Of a DNA stretch of 64,000 bases, positions 10,808-23,442 are shown piece by piece (the first letter of the stretch is position 1; the number at the start of each line of letters is the position of its first letter). Both the position numbers and the translations under genes were made by a program. The notes below the pieces were generated by a model, which was not told the DNA's origin, searched no databases, and was given only the letters and a program-made list of their open reading frames with translations. The stretch spans positions 36,528,120-36,592,119 of the forward strand of contig OX424563.1 of the NCBI GenBank assembly GCA_949152475.1, read 5' to 3'. Source of the DNA: Terebella lapidaria. Taxonomy: Eukaryota; Annelida; Polychaeta; Terebellida; Terebellidae.

Positions 10808-11856
10808 TAACCAGAATTTTCAGCAACATGGCGCCGGCAGGAAATCAACTGAAAAGAGAAAATAAACAAGTTATTTTTATGAAATGAATGCATTTCAAAT
10901 ATACATTGCCACATGTAAAATTCATCTAACGTACATAACAGATCGTTTTTATTCACTTTATATATCTTTTTATACACTTGAAAAGTAAGACTTGACCAAA
11001 GACGGTGACATGCCTCTATTATCGCCCATTTTCCAATGCGGTCTGGCAGTCATTCGGTGCGAGCTCTTGCAAATATGATGCCCCCCTTTTGTGTGTGTCG
11101 CAAGTATAAGACACAAACGAAATAAAGGCAATATTTGGGGGCAAAAAACTGCATCGCATAGTAGAGTACATACGGTATATCATTTCCTATACGTTCATAA
11201 CTGATTCCTAAGCTGTAAAGTCGATGACAAGCGAGATTTTAGCCATTTTGTCCTATGACCTTGAAAATGGGGTCGAAGGTCAAATTCAAGGTCATCAGAA
11301 AATTCAGCATATATCATTTCCTATATGTCCACAATTGATTCCTAAGCTGTAGAGTCGATAATAAGCGAGATATAAGCCATTTTGTGCTCTGACCTTGAAA
11401 CTGAAGTCAGAGGTCAAATTCAAGGTCACGAGAATATTCAGCATATATCATTTCCTATAAGTCCACAATTGATTCCTAGTCTCTAATCTCAATATTAAGT
11501 GAGATATTAAGCAAAATGTGTCCCATTATAAAGCATAGGAGAATTTAACATGGTAAAGTCCCATTTGGGCCGAGTTTGGGCTAAAATGGCCCACTTCGAG
11601 CGATTCAAGCGCAACGAAATTTATAGACATCATAGGAGTACATATGAGGAGTGTTATGTATCAAAAAGAAAAAAAGTTACTGAACAGATTTTGAGAAAAT
11701 GGCCGCCAAAGTCCAAAATCAGTCATCGAAAACAACCGCCACTTTGAAAAAAGTGCGAAAATAAAACAACTAAAAAATACCTCCTTCTTGAATTATTTTT
11801 AAGTATTTTTGTGCAAAATTTCAGAAAAATTCGCCCGTGAACCAAAAAGATAAAAA

Positions 11857-12412
11857 TTAGCCCAAAGGCTAAGATAGGTTACCGGACAATTTTGGTTTGG
11901 CCATGGCAGCATTGGCAGGTAACAGACCTTGAGATTTACCAATCAAGGTTCGCAGTGTTAACATATGACCTTGGGATTTACCAATCAAGGTCATCCGTAT
12001 GAACTTCGATGTAACCATTACATGTATGTGTGCGGCATTTGATATTCTATATGTTGGGTGGAATCGTTTAGGCCGCTCAGGTCAATTTACACATTCCAAG
12101 TCAGACATTTGGCACTCAAGGTCATCTGACGTCAAGTTCAAGGTCATCATTAGTTGTGCCATATATGTCTTCCTATATGTTCATAATGCAAACATGAGCT
12201 CTATCTGCAAGCATTTCATCTACAAAGGCAAATCTGGGCATTTTTTGACCCCAAAATGGCTGTTTTGACCTTTCAAGGTCATCCAAGGTCAAATGCAAGG
12301 TCACCACACAAGTCGCCATATATGACTTCCCATTTGAAAGTGCCAATTTCTAAGCTCTATCTTCAAGCGTTCTATGAGTACAGTCCTGACAGCTCCCATT
12401 ATAAAGGAAAAA
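11857..12412 (+). mobile_element. Family A2 element, 5' part, interrupted by A1
   Basis: It begins like the two previous A2 copies, then breaks inside AAAGGAAAAA. The normal continuation in intact copies is GGAAAAAAGTGCCG. Family A1 starts here with TTAGGCC. A free 3' remainder starting GTGCCGAAAATTTTC occurs at 22457 behind another family A end, which shows this A-run is a reused target. Confidence 0.75.
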
Positions 12413-13554
12413 TTAGGCCAAGGGCCGAAGATAGGTTACCGGACAAGCCAGGTCACTGGTCAAGAGAATATTCAGCATATATAATATTAAGCATATATCA
12501 TGTCCACAGTTGATTGCTAAGTTGTAAATTCAATAATCAGAGAGATATTAGCAATTTTGTGCTGTGGCCTTGAAAATGAAGGCAAAGGTCAAATTTAAGG
12601 TAATCAAAATATTCAGTGTATGTATATCATTTTTTATATGTCCACAATTGATTCCCGAGACATACAGTCAATAGAGGAGCAAGATATGAGCCATTTTGTC
12701 CTGTGACCTTGAAAATGAGGTCAGAGGTCAAATTCAAGGTCACGAGAATATTCAGCATATATCATCCTATATGTCCACAATTGATTCCTAAGCTGTAAAA
12801 TCCATAATAAGTGAGATATTAGCCATTTTGTCCTATGACCTTGAAAATGGGGTCGAAGGTCAAATTCAAGGTCACGAGAATATTCAGCATATATCATTTC
12901 CTATATGTCCACAATTGATTCCTAAGCTGTAGAGTCGATAATAAGCGAGATATAAGCCATTTTGTGCTCTGACCTTGAAACTGAGGTCAGAGGTCAAATT
13001 CAAGGTCACGAGAATATTCAGCATATATCATTTCCTATATGTCCACAATTGATTCCTAGTCTCTGATATCAATATTAAGTGAGATATTAGGCATAATGTG
13101 TTCCATTATAAAGCATAGGAGAATTTAACAAGGGAAAGTCCCATTTGGGCCGAGTTTGGGCCAAAACGGCCCACTTCGAGCGATTCAAGCGCAACGAAAT
13201 TCATAGACATCATAGGAGTACATATGAGGAGTGTTATATATCAAAAAGAAAAAAAGTTACTGAACAGATTTTGAGAAAATGGCCGCCAAAGTCCAAAATC
13301 AGGCATTTTTCATCGAAAACGGCCGCCATTTTGAAAAAAATGTGAAAATCAAAAAACTAAAAAATACCTCCTTCTTGAATTATTTTTAAGTATTTTTGTG
13401 CAAAATTTCAGAAAAATTCGCCCGTAAACAAAAAAGATAAAAATGTGGACGACGACGACGACGACGACGACGACGGACGACGACGGACGCCGGACGACGG
13501 ACGACGGACGCAACGCCATGCCAATAGGTTATCGGACCATAGGTCCGGTAACCT
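12413..13554 (+). mobile_element. Family A1 element, complete
   Basis: 5' end TTAGGCCAAGGGCC, GGTTACCGGACAAG. The core has about four 134-bp units. The tail carries CCCATTTGGGCCGAGTTTGG, CGGCCGCCATTTTG, AAAAGATAAAAATGTGGACG and a GAC/GGAC microsatellite. The 3' hairpin ends GGTCCGGTAACCT followed by AAAAA (13555-13559). No coding capacity. Confidence 0.8.
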
Positions 13555-13559
13555 AAAAA

Positions 13560-15376
13560 TTAGGCCAAGGGCCGAAGATAGGTTACCGGACAATGTTTAA
13601 TATTTTAGATGTTAGCCAGGTCACTGGTTGAATTCAAGTTCAAGAGAATATTCAGCATATATAACATTAAGCATATATCATGTCCACAGTTGATTGCTAA
13701 GCTGTAAATTCAATAATCAGAGAGATATTAGCAGTTTTGTGCTGTGGCCTTGAAATTGAAAGGGCAAAGGTCGAATGCAAGGTCATCAAAATATTCAATG
13801 TATATATATATCATTTTCTATATCATGTCCACAATTGATTCCCAAGCCATACAATAGAGGAGCAAGATATGAGCCAGTTTGTCCTGTGACCTTGAAAATG
13901 AGGTCAGAGGTCAAATTCAAGGTCCCGAGAATATTCAACATATATCATCTCCTATATGTCCACAATTGATTCCTAAGCTGTAAAATCGATAATAAGTGAG
14001 ATATCAGCCATTTTGTCCTGTGACCTTGGAAATGAGGTCAAAGGTCAAATTCAAGGTCATGACAATAATCTGCATATATCATTTCCTATATGTTCATAAT
14101 TGATTGCTAAGCTGTAAAGTCGATAACAAGCGAGATATTAGCCATTTTGTCCTGTGACCTTGAAAATGAGGTCGAAGGTCAAATTCAAGGTCATCAGAAT
14201 ATTCAGCATATATCATTTCCTATATGTCCACAATTGATTCCTAGGCTGTAGAGTGGAAAATAAGCGAGATATAAGCCATTTTGTGCTCTGACCTTGAAAC
14301 TGAGGTCAGAGGTCAAATTCAAGGTCACGAGAATATTCAGCATATATTATTTCCTATAAGTCCCCAATTGATTCCTAAGCTGTAGAGTCGATAATAAGCG
14401 AGATATAAGCCATTTTGTGCTCTGACCTTGAAATTGAGGTCAGAGGTCAAATTCAAGGTCACGAGAATATTCAGCATATATCATTTCCTATATGTCCACA
14501 ATTGATTCATAGTCTCTAATCTCAATATCAAGTGAGATATTAGGCATAATGTGTCCCATTATAAAGCATAGGAGAATTTAACATATCATTTCCTATATGT
14601 TCACTATGGACCCCTAAGCTGTAAATTTGATAATAAGCGAGATATAAGCCATTTTGTAATCTGACTTTGAAAATAAAATGACTGACCTTGAAATTTAGGT
14701 CAAAGGTCAAATTCAATATCATTAAAATATTCAGAATATATCATTTCCTATATGTTCACAATTGATTCCTAAGCTGTAAAGTCGATAATAAGCGAGATAT
14801 TAGCCATTTTGTCCTGTTGACCTTGAAAATGAGGTCAAAAGTCAAATTCAAGGTCACTAGAATTTTCAGCATATATCATTTCCTATATGTTCACAATTGA
14901 TTTCTAAGCTGTAAAGGCGCTAATAAGCAAGATATTGGCCATTTTGTCCTGTGACCTTGAAAATGAGGTCAAAGGTCAAATTCAAGGTCATGAGAATATT
15001 CAGCATATATCATTTCCTATATGTTCACAATAATCCTAAGCTGTAAAGTCGATAATAAGCGAGATATTAGCCATTTTGTCCTGTGACCTTGAAAATGAGG
15101 TCAGAGGTCAAATTCAAGGTCACGAGAATATTCAGCATCATTTCAGCATCATTTCCTATATGTCCACAATTGATTCCTAGTCTCTAATCTCAATATTAAG
15201 TGAGATATTAGGCTTAATGTGTCCCATTATAAAGCATAGGAGAACTTAACATGGGAAAGTCCCATTTGGGCCGAGTTTGGGCCCAAAATGGCCCACTTCG
15301 AGCGATTCAAGGGCAACGAAATTTATACATGTCACAGAGGTACATATGAGGAGTGTTATGCATGAATAAGAAAAAA
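13560..15376 (+). mobile_element. Family A1 element, interrupted
   Basis: It starts TTAGGCCAAGGGCC directly after the A-run of the previous copy. About eleven 134-bp units run to about 15230, then the tail starts and breaks in GCATGAATAAGAAAAAA. The intact form continues into GTTACTGAACAG (as at 18640-18660). Another A1 copy starts at the break. Confidence 0.8.
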
Positions 15377-17360
15377 TTAGCCCAATGGGCTAGAAAGGTT
15401 ACCGGAGAAATATACAGAGTTAAGCCGAGAAAGTTGAAGGTCAAATTCAAGGTGACCACTGAAATCGCCATATCTCTAACCTTGAAAATGGGATCAAAGG
15501 TTAAATTCTAGATCACCAAACTATTCAGCATACATCATTTCCTATATGTTCACTATGGACCCCTAAGCTGTAAATTTGATAATAAGCGAGATATAAGCCA
15601 TTTTGTAATCTGACTTTGAAAATAAAATGACTGACCTTGAAATTTAGGTCAAAGGTCAAATTCAATATCATTAAAATATTCAGAATATATCATTTCCTAT
15701 ATGTTCACAATTGATTCCTAAGCTGTAAAGTCGATAATAAGCGAGATATTAGCCATTTTGTCCTGTTGACCTTGAAAATGAGGTCAAAAGTCAAATTCAA
15801 GGTCACTAGAATATTCAGCATATATCATTTCCCATATGTTCACAATTGATTTCTAGGCTGTAAAGGTGCTAATAAGCAAGATATTGGCCATTTTGTCCTG
15901 TGACCTTGAAAATGAGGTCAAAGGTCAAATTCGAGGTCATGAGAATATTCAGCATATATCATTTCCTATATGTTCACAATTGATTCCTAAGCTGTAAAGT
16001 CGATAATAAGCGAGATATTAGCAATTTTGTCCTGTGACCTAGGAAATGAGGTCAAAGGTCAAATTCAAGGTCATGAGAATATTCAGCATTTATCATTTCC
16101 TATATGTTCACAATTGATTCCTAAGCTGTAAAGTCGATAATAAGTGAGATATTAGCCATTTTGTCATGTGACCTTGAAAATGAGGTCAAAGGTCAAATTC
16201 AAGGTCATGAGAATTTTCAGCATATATCATTTCCTATATGTTCACAATTGATTCCTAAGCTGTAAAGTCGCTAATAAGCAAGATATTGGCCGTTTTGTCC
16301 TGTGACCTTGAAAATGAGGTCAAAGGTCAAATTCAAGGTCACGAGAATTTTCAGCATATATCATTTCCTATATGTTCACAATCGATTCCTAAGCTGTAAA
16401 GTCGCTAATAAGCAAGATATTGGCCATTTTGTCCTGTGACCTTGAAAATGAGGTCAAAGCTCAAATTCAAGGCCACGAGAATATTCAGCATATATCATTT
16501 CCTATATGTTCACAATTGATTCCTAAGCTGTAAAGTGGATAATAAGCGAGATATTAGCAATTTTGTCCTGCGACCTTGGAAATAAGGTCAAAGGTCAAAT
16601 TCAAGGTCACGAAAATATTCAGCATATATCATTTCCTATATGTTCACAATTGATTCCTAAACTGTAAAGTCGATAATAAGCAAGATATTAGCCAATTTGT
16701 CATGTGACCTTGAAAATGAGGTCAAAGGTCAAACTCAAGGTCACGAGAATTTTCAGCATATAACGTTTCCTATATGTTCACAATTGATTCCTAAGCTGTA
16801 AAGTCGCTAATAAGCAAGATATTGGCCATTTTGTCATGTGACCTTGAAAATGAGGTCGAAGGTCAAATTCAAAGTCATGAGAATATTCAGCATATATCAT
16901 TTCCTATATGTTCACAATTGATTCCTAAGCTGTAAAGTCGATAATAAGCGAGATATTAGCCATTTTGTCCTGTGACCTTGAAAATGAGGTCAAAAGTCAA
17001 ATTCAAGGTCACGTGAATATTCAGCATATATCATTTTCTATATGTCCACAATTCATTCCTAGTCTCTAATTTCAATATTAAGTGAGATATTAGGCTTTAA
17101 TGTGTCCCATTATAAAGCATAGGAGAATTTAACATGGGAAAGTCCCATTTGGGCCGAGTTTGGGCCCAAAATGGCCCACTTCGAGCGATTCAAGGGCAAC
17201 GAAATTTATACATGTCACAGGGGTACATATGAGGAGTGTTATGCATCAATAAAAAAAAAAGTTACTGAACAGATTTTGAGAAAACGGCCGCCAAAGTCCA
17301 AAATTGGCCATTTTTCGACGAAAACAGCCGCCATTTTGAAAAAAATGCGAAAATCAAAAA
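15377..17360 (+). mobile_element. Family A1 element nested in the preceding one, itself interrupted
   Basis: 5' hairpin TAGCCC-AAT-GGGCTA, then GGTTACCGG and about twelve well-kept 134-bp units (15480-17080). The tail ends in GCGAAAATCAAAAA, where the next copy begins. Intact copies read CAAAAAACTAAAAAATACC here, again an A-run. Confidence 0.8.
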
Positions 17361-18917
17361 TTAGCCCAAGGGCTAAGAAAGGTTACCGGACAATATACAT
17401 TTTAGATATTAGCCTTTTGTCCAGTGACCTTGAAAATAATTTTTCAACAAATATATCACTTCTAGTATGTCCACAATAAATTCCTAAGCTGTAAAGTCGA
17501 TAATAAGTGAGATATTAGCCATTCTGTGATCGGTGATGTGACCTAGAAAATGAGGTCAAAGTTCAAGTTCATGAAAAAATTCAGTATATATCATTCCTCT
17601 ATATTCGCAATTGATTCCTAAGCTCTAAAGATGATAATAAGCGACATATTAGCCATTTTGTTCTCTGACTTTGAAAATTGGATCAAAGGTCAAATTCTAG
17701 ATCACCAAAATATTCAGCATACATCATTTCCTATATGTTCACTATGGACCCCTAAGCTGTGAATTTGATAATAAGAGAGATATAAACCATTTTGTATTCT
17801 GACCTTGAAAATAAAATGACTGGCCTTGAAATTTACGTCAAAGGTCAAATTCAAGGTCATGAGAATATTCAGAATATATCATTTCCTATATGTTCACAAT
17901 TGATTCCTAAGCTGTAAAGTTTATAATAAGCAAGATATTAGCCATTTTGTCCTGTTGACCTTGAAAATGAGGTCAAAAGTCAAATTCAAGGTCACTAGAA
18001 TATTCAGCATATATCATTTCCTATATGTTTACAATTGATTCATAAGGCGTAAAGTCACTAAAAAGCAAGATATTGGCCATTTTGTCCTGTGACCTTGAAA
18101 ATGAGGTCAAAGGTCAAATTCAAGGTCACAAAAATATTCAGCATATATCATTTCCTATATGTTCACAATTGATTTCTAAGCTGTAAAGTCGATAATAAGC
18201 GAGATATTAGCAATTTTGTCCTGTGACCTTGGAAATGAGGTCAAGGTCAAATTTGAGGTCACGAGAAAATTCAGCATATATCATTTCCTATATGTTCACA
18301 ATGTATTCCTAAGCTGTAAAGTCGATAATAAGCGAAATATTAGCCATTTTGTCCTGTGACCTTGAAAATGAGGTCAAAGGTCAAATTCAAGGTCACGACA
18401 ATATTCAGCATATATCATTTCCTATATGTCCACAATTGATTCCTAGCCTCTAATCTCAATATTAAGTGAGATATTAGGCTTAATGTGTCCCATTATAAAG
18501 CATAGGAGAATTTAACATGGGAAAGTCCCATTTGGGCCGAGTTTGGGCCCAAAATGGCCCACTTCGAGCGATTCAAGGGCAACGAAATTTATACATGTCA
18601 CAGAGGTACATATGAGGAGTGTTATGCATGAATAAGAAAAAAAGTTACTGAACAGATTTTGAGAAAACGACAGCCAAAGTCCAAAATTGGCCATTTTTCG
18701 ACGAAAACGGCCGCCATTTTGAAATAATTGCGAAAATAAAAAAACTAAAAAATACCTCCCTCTCGAAATATTTTTAGGCATTTTTGTGCAAAATTTCAGA
18801 AAGATTCGATCGTAAACTTTAAAGATAAAAATGTAGACGGACGACGACGGACGACGACGACGGACGACGGACGCAACGCCACGGCAATAGGTTATCGGAC
18901 CAAAGGTCCGGTAACCT
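17361..18917 (+). mobile_element. Family A1 element, complete
   Basis: 5' hairpin TTAGCCCAAGGGCTAA plus GGTTACCGGACAAT. About seven 134-bp units and the full tail follow (CCGCCATTTTG, TACCTCCCTCTCG, GATAAAAATGTAGACGG, GACGG microsatellite). The 3' hairpin ends GGTCCGGTAACCT, then AAAAA at 18918-18922. This is a clean full-length reference at about 1.56 kb. Confidence 0.85.
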
Positions 18918-18922
18918 AAAAA

Positions 18923-18997
18923 TGTGGACGACGACGGACGACGACGACGACGGACGACGGACGCAACGCCATGCCAATAGGTTATCGGACCATAGGT
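18923..18997 (+). mobile_element. Family A tail remnant with truncated 3' hairpin
   Basis: TGTGGACGACG and the GAC microsatellite, then CCAATAGGTTATCGGACC, stop after ATAGGT, so the second hairpin arm is lost. It is probably the outer tail of one of the interrupted A1 copies to its left. Confidence 0.65.
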
Positions 18998-20242
18998 GAG
19001 TGAGAGCTCATCAGACAGTTTCTTACCAGAACTGCTTTCTATCATCTTGACAACTTGGCCCACCAGACATTTGCCACCCCAAATGAATAGACAATTAACC
19101 AGCCAATATTATTCAGCGTTCTAGTATATTTAATCAGGATGTTCGTGATATTTTTCAGGTGCTCCTGTCAAATATAAAATGATACGTGACTGAAAGAATG
19201 CTGTGTCATCTTGGCCAATTTTGTGATTTCAAAACTTGTACAATACAGCGGAATTTTCGCATTCATATTATAACCAAAGCCAAACATTTCCCAGCTAACT
19301 AAAACAATGATGATTTGTTCATTGCATTTGAAATAGAGTTGAATAGCAAAACATTCAAACAATACATGTTTGTACAATATAAATGCAGACAGGGCAAATC
19401 ATTCCCCAAGCATGTTGTGTCATGTGTGTTGGCTTATTAACCAACTATTGTATTCTGTGGGATGGAACTTCATTCTTTTACCATGTACACACACTAGTAA
19501 ACCAGGCTTTGGAGGGGGGAGTGAGGGATTATGCATGGATATGAGCCTAGGGTCATGTTGGACATGCTAGTTTTACTGCTGTATCACTTGTCAGGCATGA
19601 CTGAGCAGGGCTGGCTGAGAGGGGCGGAGCCTATTCCGGTGCTGGACAGACTGGCTGATCTTGTAAGGCATGACTGAGCAGGGCTGGCTGAGAGGGGCGG
19701 AGCCTATTCCTGTGCTGGACAGACTGGCTGATCTTGTAAGGCATGACTGAGCAGGGCTGGCTGAGAGGGGGCGAGCCTATTGCTGTGCTGGACAGACTGG
19801 CTGATCTTGTAAGGCATTACTGAGCAGGGCTCTCATATACTGCACTGGCTGAGAGGGCAGAGCCTAGCCTCATGCTGGACATGCAGGCTGCAGTCAGTGA
19901 ATACAGTAGCATGGCTCAGTTACAGTATTACATCTGCATGGGTGCAGGCGAGGGAAAAATTCTAAGTCCAAAAAAAAAATACACCTAAAAAATTTTTTTT
20001 CCCCTGGAAATTGCCTGAATCAAATTATGACATTGACAGGAATCGCCCGATTTTTTTTTCCAAAATGGCCGCTGGCGGCCATCTTGGATTTCAGATCTCG
20101 ACGAAAAACAATAGGGGTTAGGAGCAAATTATTTTGGATGAGCTGTGAAAGTTTTGGAAAGATAGATCAAGGTGTTCAAGAGTTATGATCCGGAAACCGA
20201 ACGGCGGGGGAAAAAAAAAAAAAAAAAAAAAACAGACAAAAA
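18998..20242. other. Mostly unassigned segment with a 73-bp array and low-complexity tracts
   Basis: No convincing gene. It holds the 73-bp array (19593-19885). At 19955-20212 is an A2-like patch (TCTAAGTCCAAAA) that includes an inverted pair of CCAAAATGGCCGC and GCGGCCATCTTGG (20060-20087). A poly-A run of about 20 follows at 20213. Confidence 0.5.
19593..19885 (+). repeat. 73-bp tandem repeat, about 4 copies
   Basis: Units start GGCATGACTGAGCAGGGCTG at 19593, 19667, 19740 and a diverged GGCATTACTGAGCAGGG at 19813. They share GGCGGAGCCTATTCC and GTGCTGGACAGACTGG. It is GC-richer than the surroundings and unrelated to the A to D cores. Confidence 0.85.
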
Positions 20243-22179
20243 TTAGCCCAAGGGCTAAGAAAGGTTACCGGACAATATATATTTTAGATATTAGTATTTT
20301 GTCCCGTGACCTTTAAAAAACATCATGGGTCAATTCAAGGACACGATAATATTCGGCATATGTCATTTCTAGTATGTCCACAATTAATTCCTAAGCTGTG
20401 AAGTCAATAATAAGCGAGATATTAGCCATTATGTCCTGTGACCTTGAAAATGAGGTCAAAGGTCGAATTCAAGGTCATAGCAATATTCAGCATATATCAT
20501 TTCCTATATGTTCATAATTGATTCCTAAGCTGTAAAGTCCATAATGAGCAAGCTATTAGCCATTTTGTCCTGTGATCTTGGAAATTAGGTCAAAGGTGAA
20601 GTTCAAGGTCATGACAATGTTCAGAATATATCATTTTCTATATGTCCCCAATTGATTGCTAAGCTGTAAAGTCGATAAAAAGCGAGATATTACCCATTTC
20701 GTTCTCTGACCTTGAAAATGAGGTCAAAGGTCAAATTCAAGGTCATAGCAATATTCAGCATATATCATTTCCTATATGTTCATAATTGATTCCTAAGCTG
20801 TAAAATCGATAATAAGCGAGATATTAGCTATTTTGTCCTGCGACCTTGAAAAGGAGGTCAAAGGTCAAATTCAAGGTCATGACAATAATCTGCATATATC
20901 ATTTCCTATAAGTTCATAATTGATTCCTACACTGTAAAGTCAATAATAAGCAAGATATTAGCCATTTTCTGCTTTGACCTTGAAACTGAGGTCAGAAGTC
21001 AAATTCAAGGTCACGAGAATATTCAGCATATATCATTTCCTATATGTCCACAATTGATCCCTAAGCTGTAAAATCGATAATAAGGGAGATATTAGCCATT
21101 CTGTGGTGTGACCTTGAAAATGAGGTCAAAGGTCAAATTCAAGGTCATCAGAATATTCGGCATATATCATTTCCTATATGTCCACAATTGGTTCCTAAGC
21201 TGTAAAGTCGTTAATAAGCAAGATATTAGACATTTTGTGCTCTGACCTTGAAACCGAGGTCAGAGGTCAAATTCAAGACCCTGAGAATATTCAGCATATA
21301 TCATTTCCTATATGTGCACAATTGATTCCTAGTCTCTAATCTCAATATTAAGTGAGATATTAGGCTTAATGTGTCCCATTGTAAAGCATAGGAGAATTTA
21401 ACATGGGAGAGTCCCATTTGGGCCGAGTTTGGGCCCAAAATGGCCTACTTCGAGCGATTCAAGGGCAACGAAATGTATACGTGTCACAGGGGTACATAAG
21501 AGGAGTGTTATGCATTGATAAGAAAAATAGTTACTGAACGGATTCTGAGAAAACGACCGTCAAAGTCCAAAATTGGCCATTTTTCGACGAAAATGGCCCT
21601 CTGACCTTGAAACCGAGGTCAGAGGTCAAATTCAAGGTCACCAGAATATTCAGGATATATCATTTCCTATATGTGCACAATTGATTCCTAGTCTCTAATC
21701 TCAATATTAAGTGAGATATTAGGCTTAATTTTGTCCCATTATAAAGCATAGGAGAATTTAACATGGGAGAGTCCCATTTGGGCCGAGTTTGGGCCCAAAA
21801 TGGCCCACTTCGAGCGATTCAAGGGCAACGAAATTTATACATGTCACAGGGGCACATAAGAGGAGTGTTATGCATCAATAAGAAAAAAAGTTACTGATAA
21901 GATTTTGAGAAAATGACTGTCAAAGTCCAAAATTGGCCATTTTTCGACGAAAACGGCCGCCATTTTGAAAAAAATTGGAAAATCAGAAAACTAAAAAAAA
22001 CCTTCCTTGGAAATATTTTTAGGTATTTTTGTGCAAAATTTCAGAAATATTCCATCATAAACTTTAAAGATAAAAATGTGAACGGACGGACGGACGGACG
22101 ACGGACGACGGACGACGGACGACGGACGCCGGACGCAACGCCATGGCAATAGGTTATCGGACCAAAGGTCCGGTAACCT
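20243..22179 (+). mobile_element. Family A1 element, complete and uninterrupted (reference copy)
   Basis: 5' hairpin TTAGCCCAAGGGCTAA and GGTTACCGGACAAT, then about eight 134-bp units, a partly duplicated tail (two TCCCATTTGGGCCGAG blocks), a GGAC microsatellite, and the 3' hairpin ending GGTCCGGTAACCT plus AAAAA. It is the closest relative of the A1 copy at 45855-50931. It keeps intact the two sites (AATAAGAAAAAAAGTTACTG near 21882 and GATAAAAATGTGAACGG near 22070) where that copy is interrupted. Confidence 0.85.
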
Positions 22180-22184
22180 AAAAA

Positions 22185-22451
22185 GTTACTGAACAGATTT
22201 TGAGAAAACGACAGCCAAAGTCCAAAATTGGCCATTTTTCGACGAAAACGGCCGCCATTTTGAAATAATTGCGAAAATCAAAAAACTAAAAAATACCTCC
22301 CTCTCGAAATATTTTTAGGCATTTTTGTGCCAAATTTCAGAAAGATTTGATCGTAAACTTTAAAGATAAAAATGTAGACGGACGACGACGACGACGGACG
22401 ACGGACGCAACGCCACGGCAATAGGTTATCGGACCAAAGGTCTGGTAACCT
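22185..22451 (+). mobile_element. Family A1 3' remainder
   Basis: It resumes at GTTACTGAACAGATTTTGAG, exactly where an A1 interrupted at AATAAGAAAAA would continue. It runs through the tail to the 3' hairpin (ending GGTCTGGTAACCT) and AAAAA. Confidence 0.75.
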
Positions 22452-22456
22452 AAAAA

Positions 22457-23437
22457 GTGCCGAAAATTTTCCGTCCAAAATTTTTTTCAAAGGGTGAAAA
22501 TTTTTTTTTGCCTAGAAATGGCCCAAAATGGATAGTAATGTTATTTGGGGCGAAAAAAATTTTTTTCGCCGACTCGTCAAAAATTCAAAATGGCCGCCAC
22601 TGAGATCGGCGATTCAAGGGCAACAAAACTTATACACGTCACAGAGGTATATAAAAGGAATCTTTTTAAGCAAAAATCTCAAAACTGATCAGAGAGTTTT
22701 TGAGAAAATACAGACCAGGTGCAAATTTGAGCGTTTTTCGACCCAAAAATGGCTGTTTTGACCTTTCAAGGTCATCCAAGGTCAAATTCAAGGTCACCAC
22801 ACAAGTCGCCATATATGACTTCCCATTTGAAAGTGCCAATTTCTAAGCTCTATCTTCAAGCGTTCTATGAGTACAGTCCGGACAGCTCCCATTATGAAGG
22901 GAAAAAGTGCCGAAAATTTTCCAAGTCTAAAATTTTTTTCAAAGGGTGAAAATTTTTTTTTGCCCTAGAAATGGCCCAAAATGGATAGTAATGCGATTTG
23001 GGGCAAAAAAATTTTTTTTCGCCGACCCGCCAAAAATTCAAAATGGCCGCCACACGGAAACCGGCAGATTTAGGGCAACCAAACTTATACATATCACAGA
23101 GGTATATGAGGGGAATCTTTTGAAACCAAAAACTCAAAACTGATCAGACAGTTTTTGAGAAAATGGCCGTCAAAGTCCAAAATTGAGCGTTTTTCGACAA
23201 AAACGGCCGCCATTTTGAAAAAAATGCGAAAATCAAAAAACAAAAAAATACCTCCTTCTCAAAATATTTTTAGGCATTTTTGTGCAAAATTTCAGAAAGA
23301 TTCGATCGTTAACTTTAAAGATAAAAATGTTAACGCCGGACGGACGGACGGACGGACGGACGGGCGGACGGACGGACGGACGGACGACGGACGTAACGCC
23401 ATGCCAATAGGTTATCGGACCAAAGGTCCGGTAACCT
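22457..23437 (+). mobile_element. Family A2 3' remainder
   Basis: It resumes at GTGCCGAAAATTTTCC, continues through two A2 units, CGGCCGCCATTTTG and TACCTCCTTCTC, a (GGAC)n tail and the 3' hairpin ending GGTCCGGTAACCT. Like the previous piece, it starts at the base following a disrupted A-run. Confidence 0.75.
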
Positions 23438-23442
23438 AAAAA

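Larger units (their letters stand above)
8090..11856 (+). repeat. Tandem segmental duplication, unit 2 (3767 bp)
   Basis: Near-identical second copy of 4324-8089. It contains A2 (8090-9716), a B 3' end (9722-9763), the TA element (10161-10807) and A1 units (11171-11856). The high identity of all parts, including non-repeat segments, argues for a recent duplication. A partial third copy begins at 11857. Confidence 0.95.

Noticed and set aside
19370..19570. Short plus-strand frame in the segment before the 73-bp array
   Set aside because: 66 residues with no recognisable domain, and no splice or promoter context.
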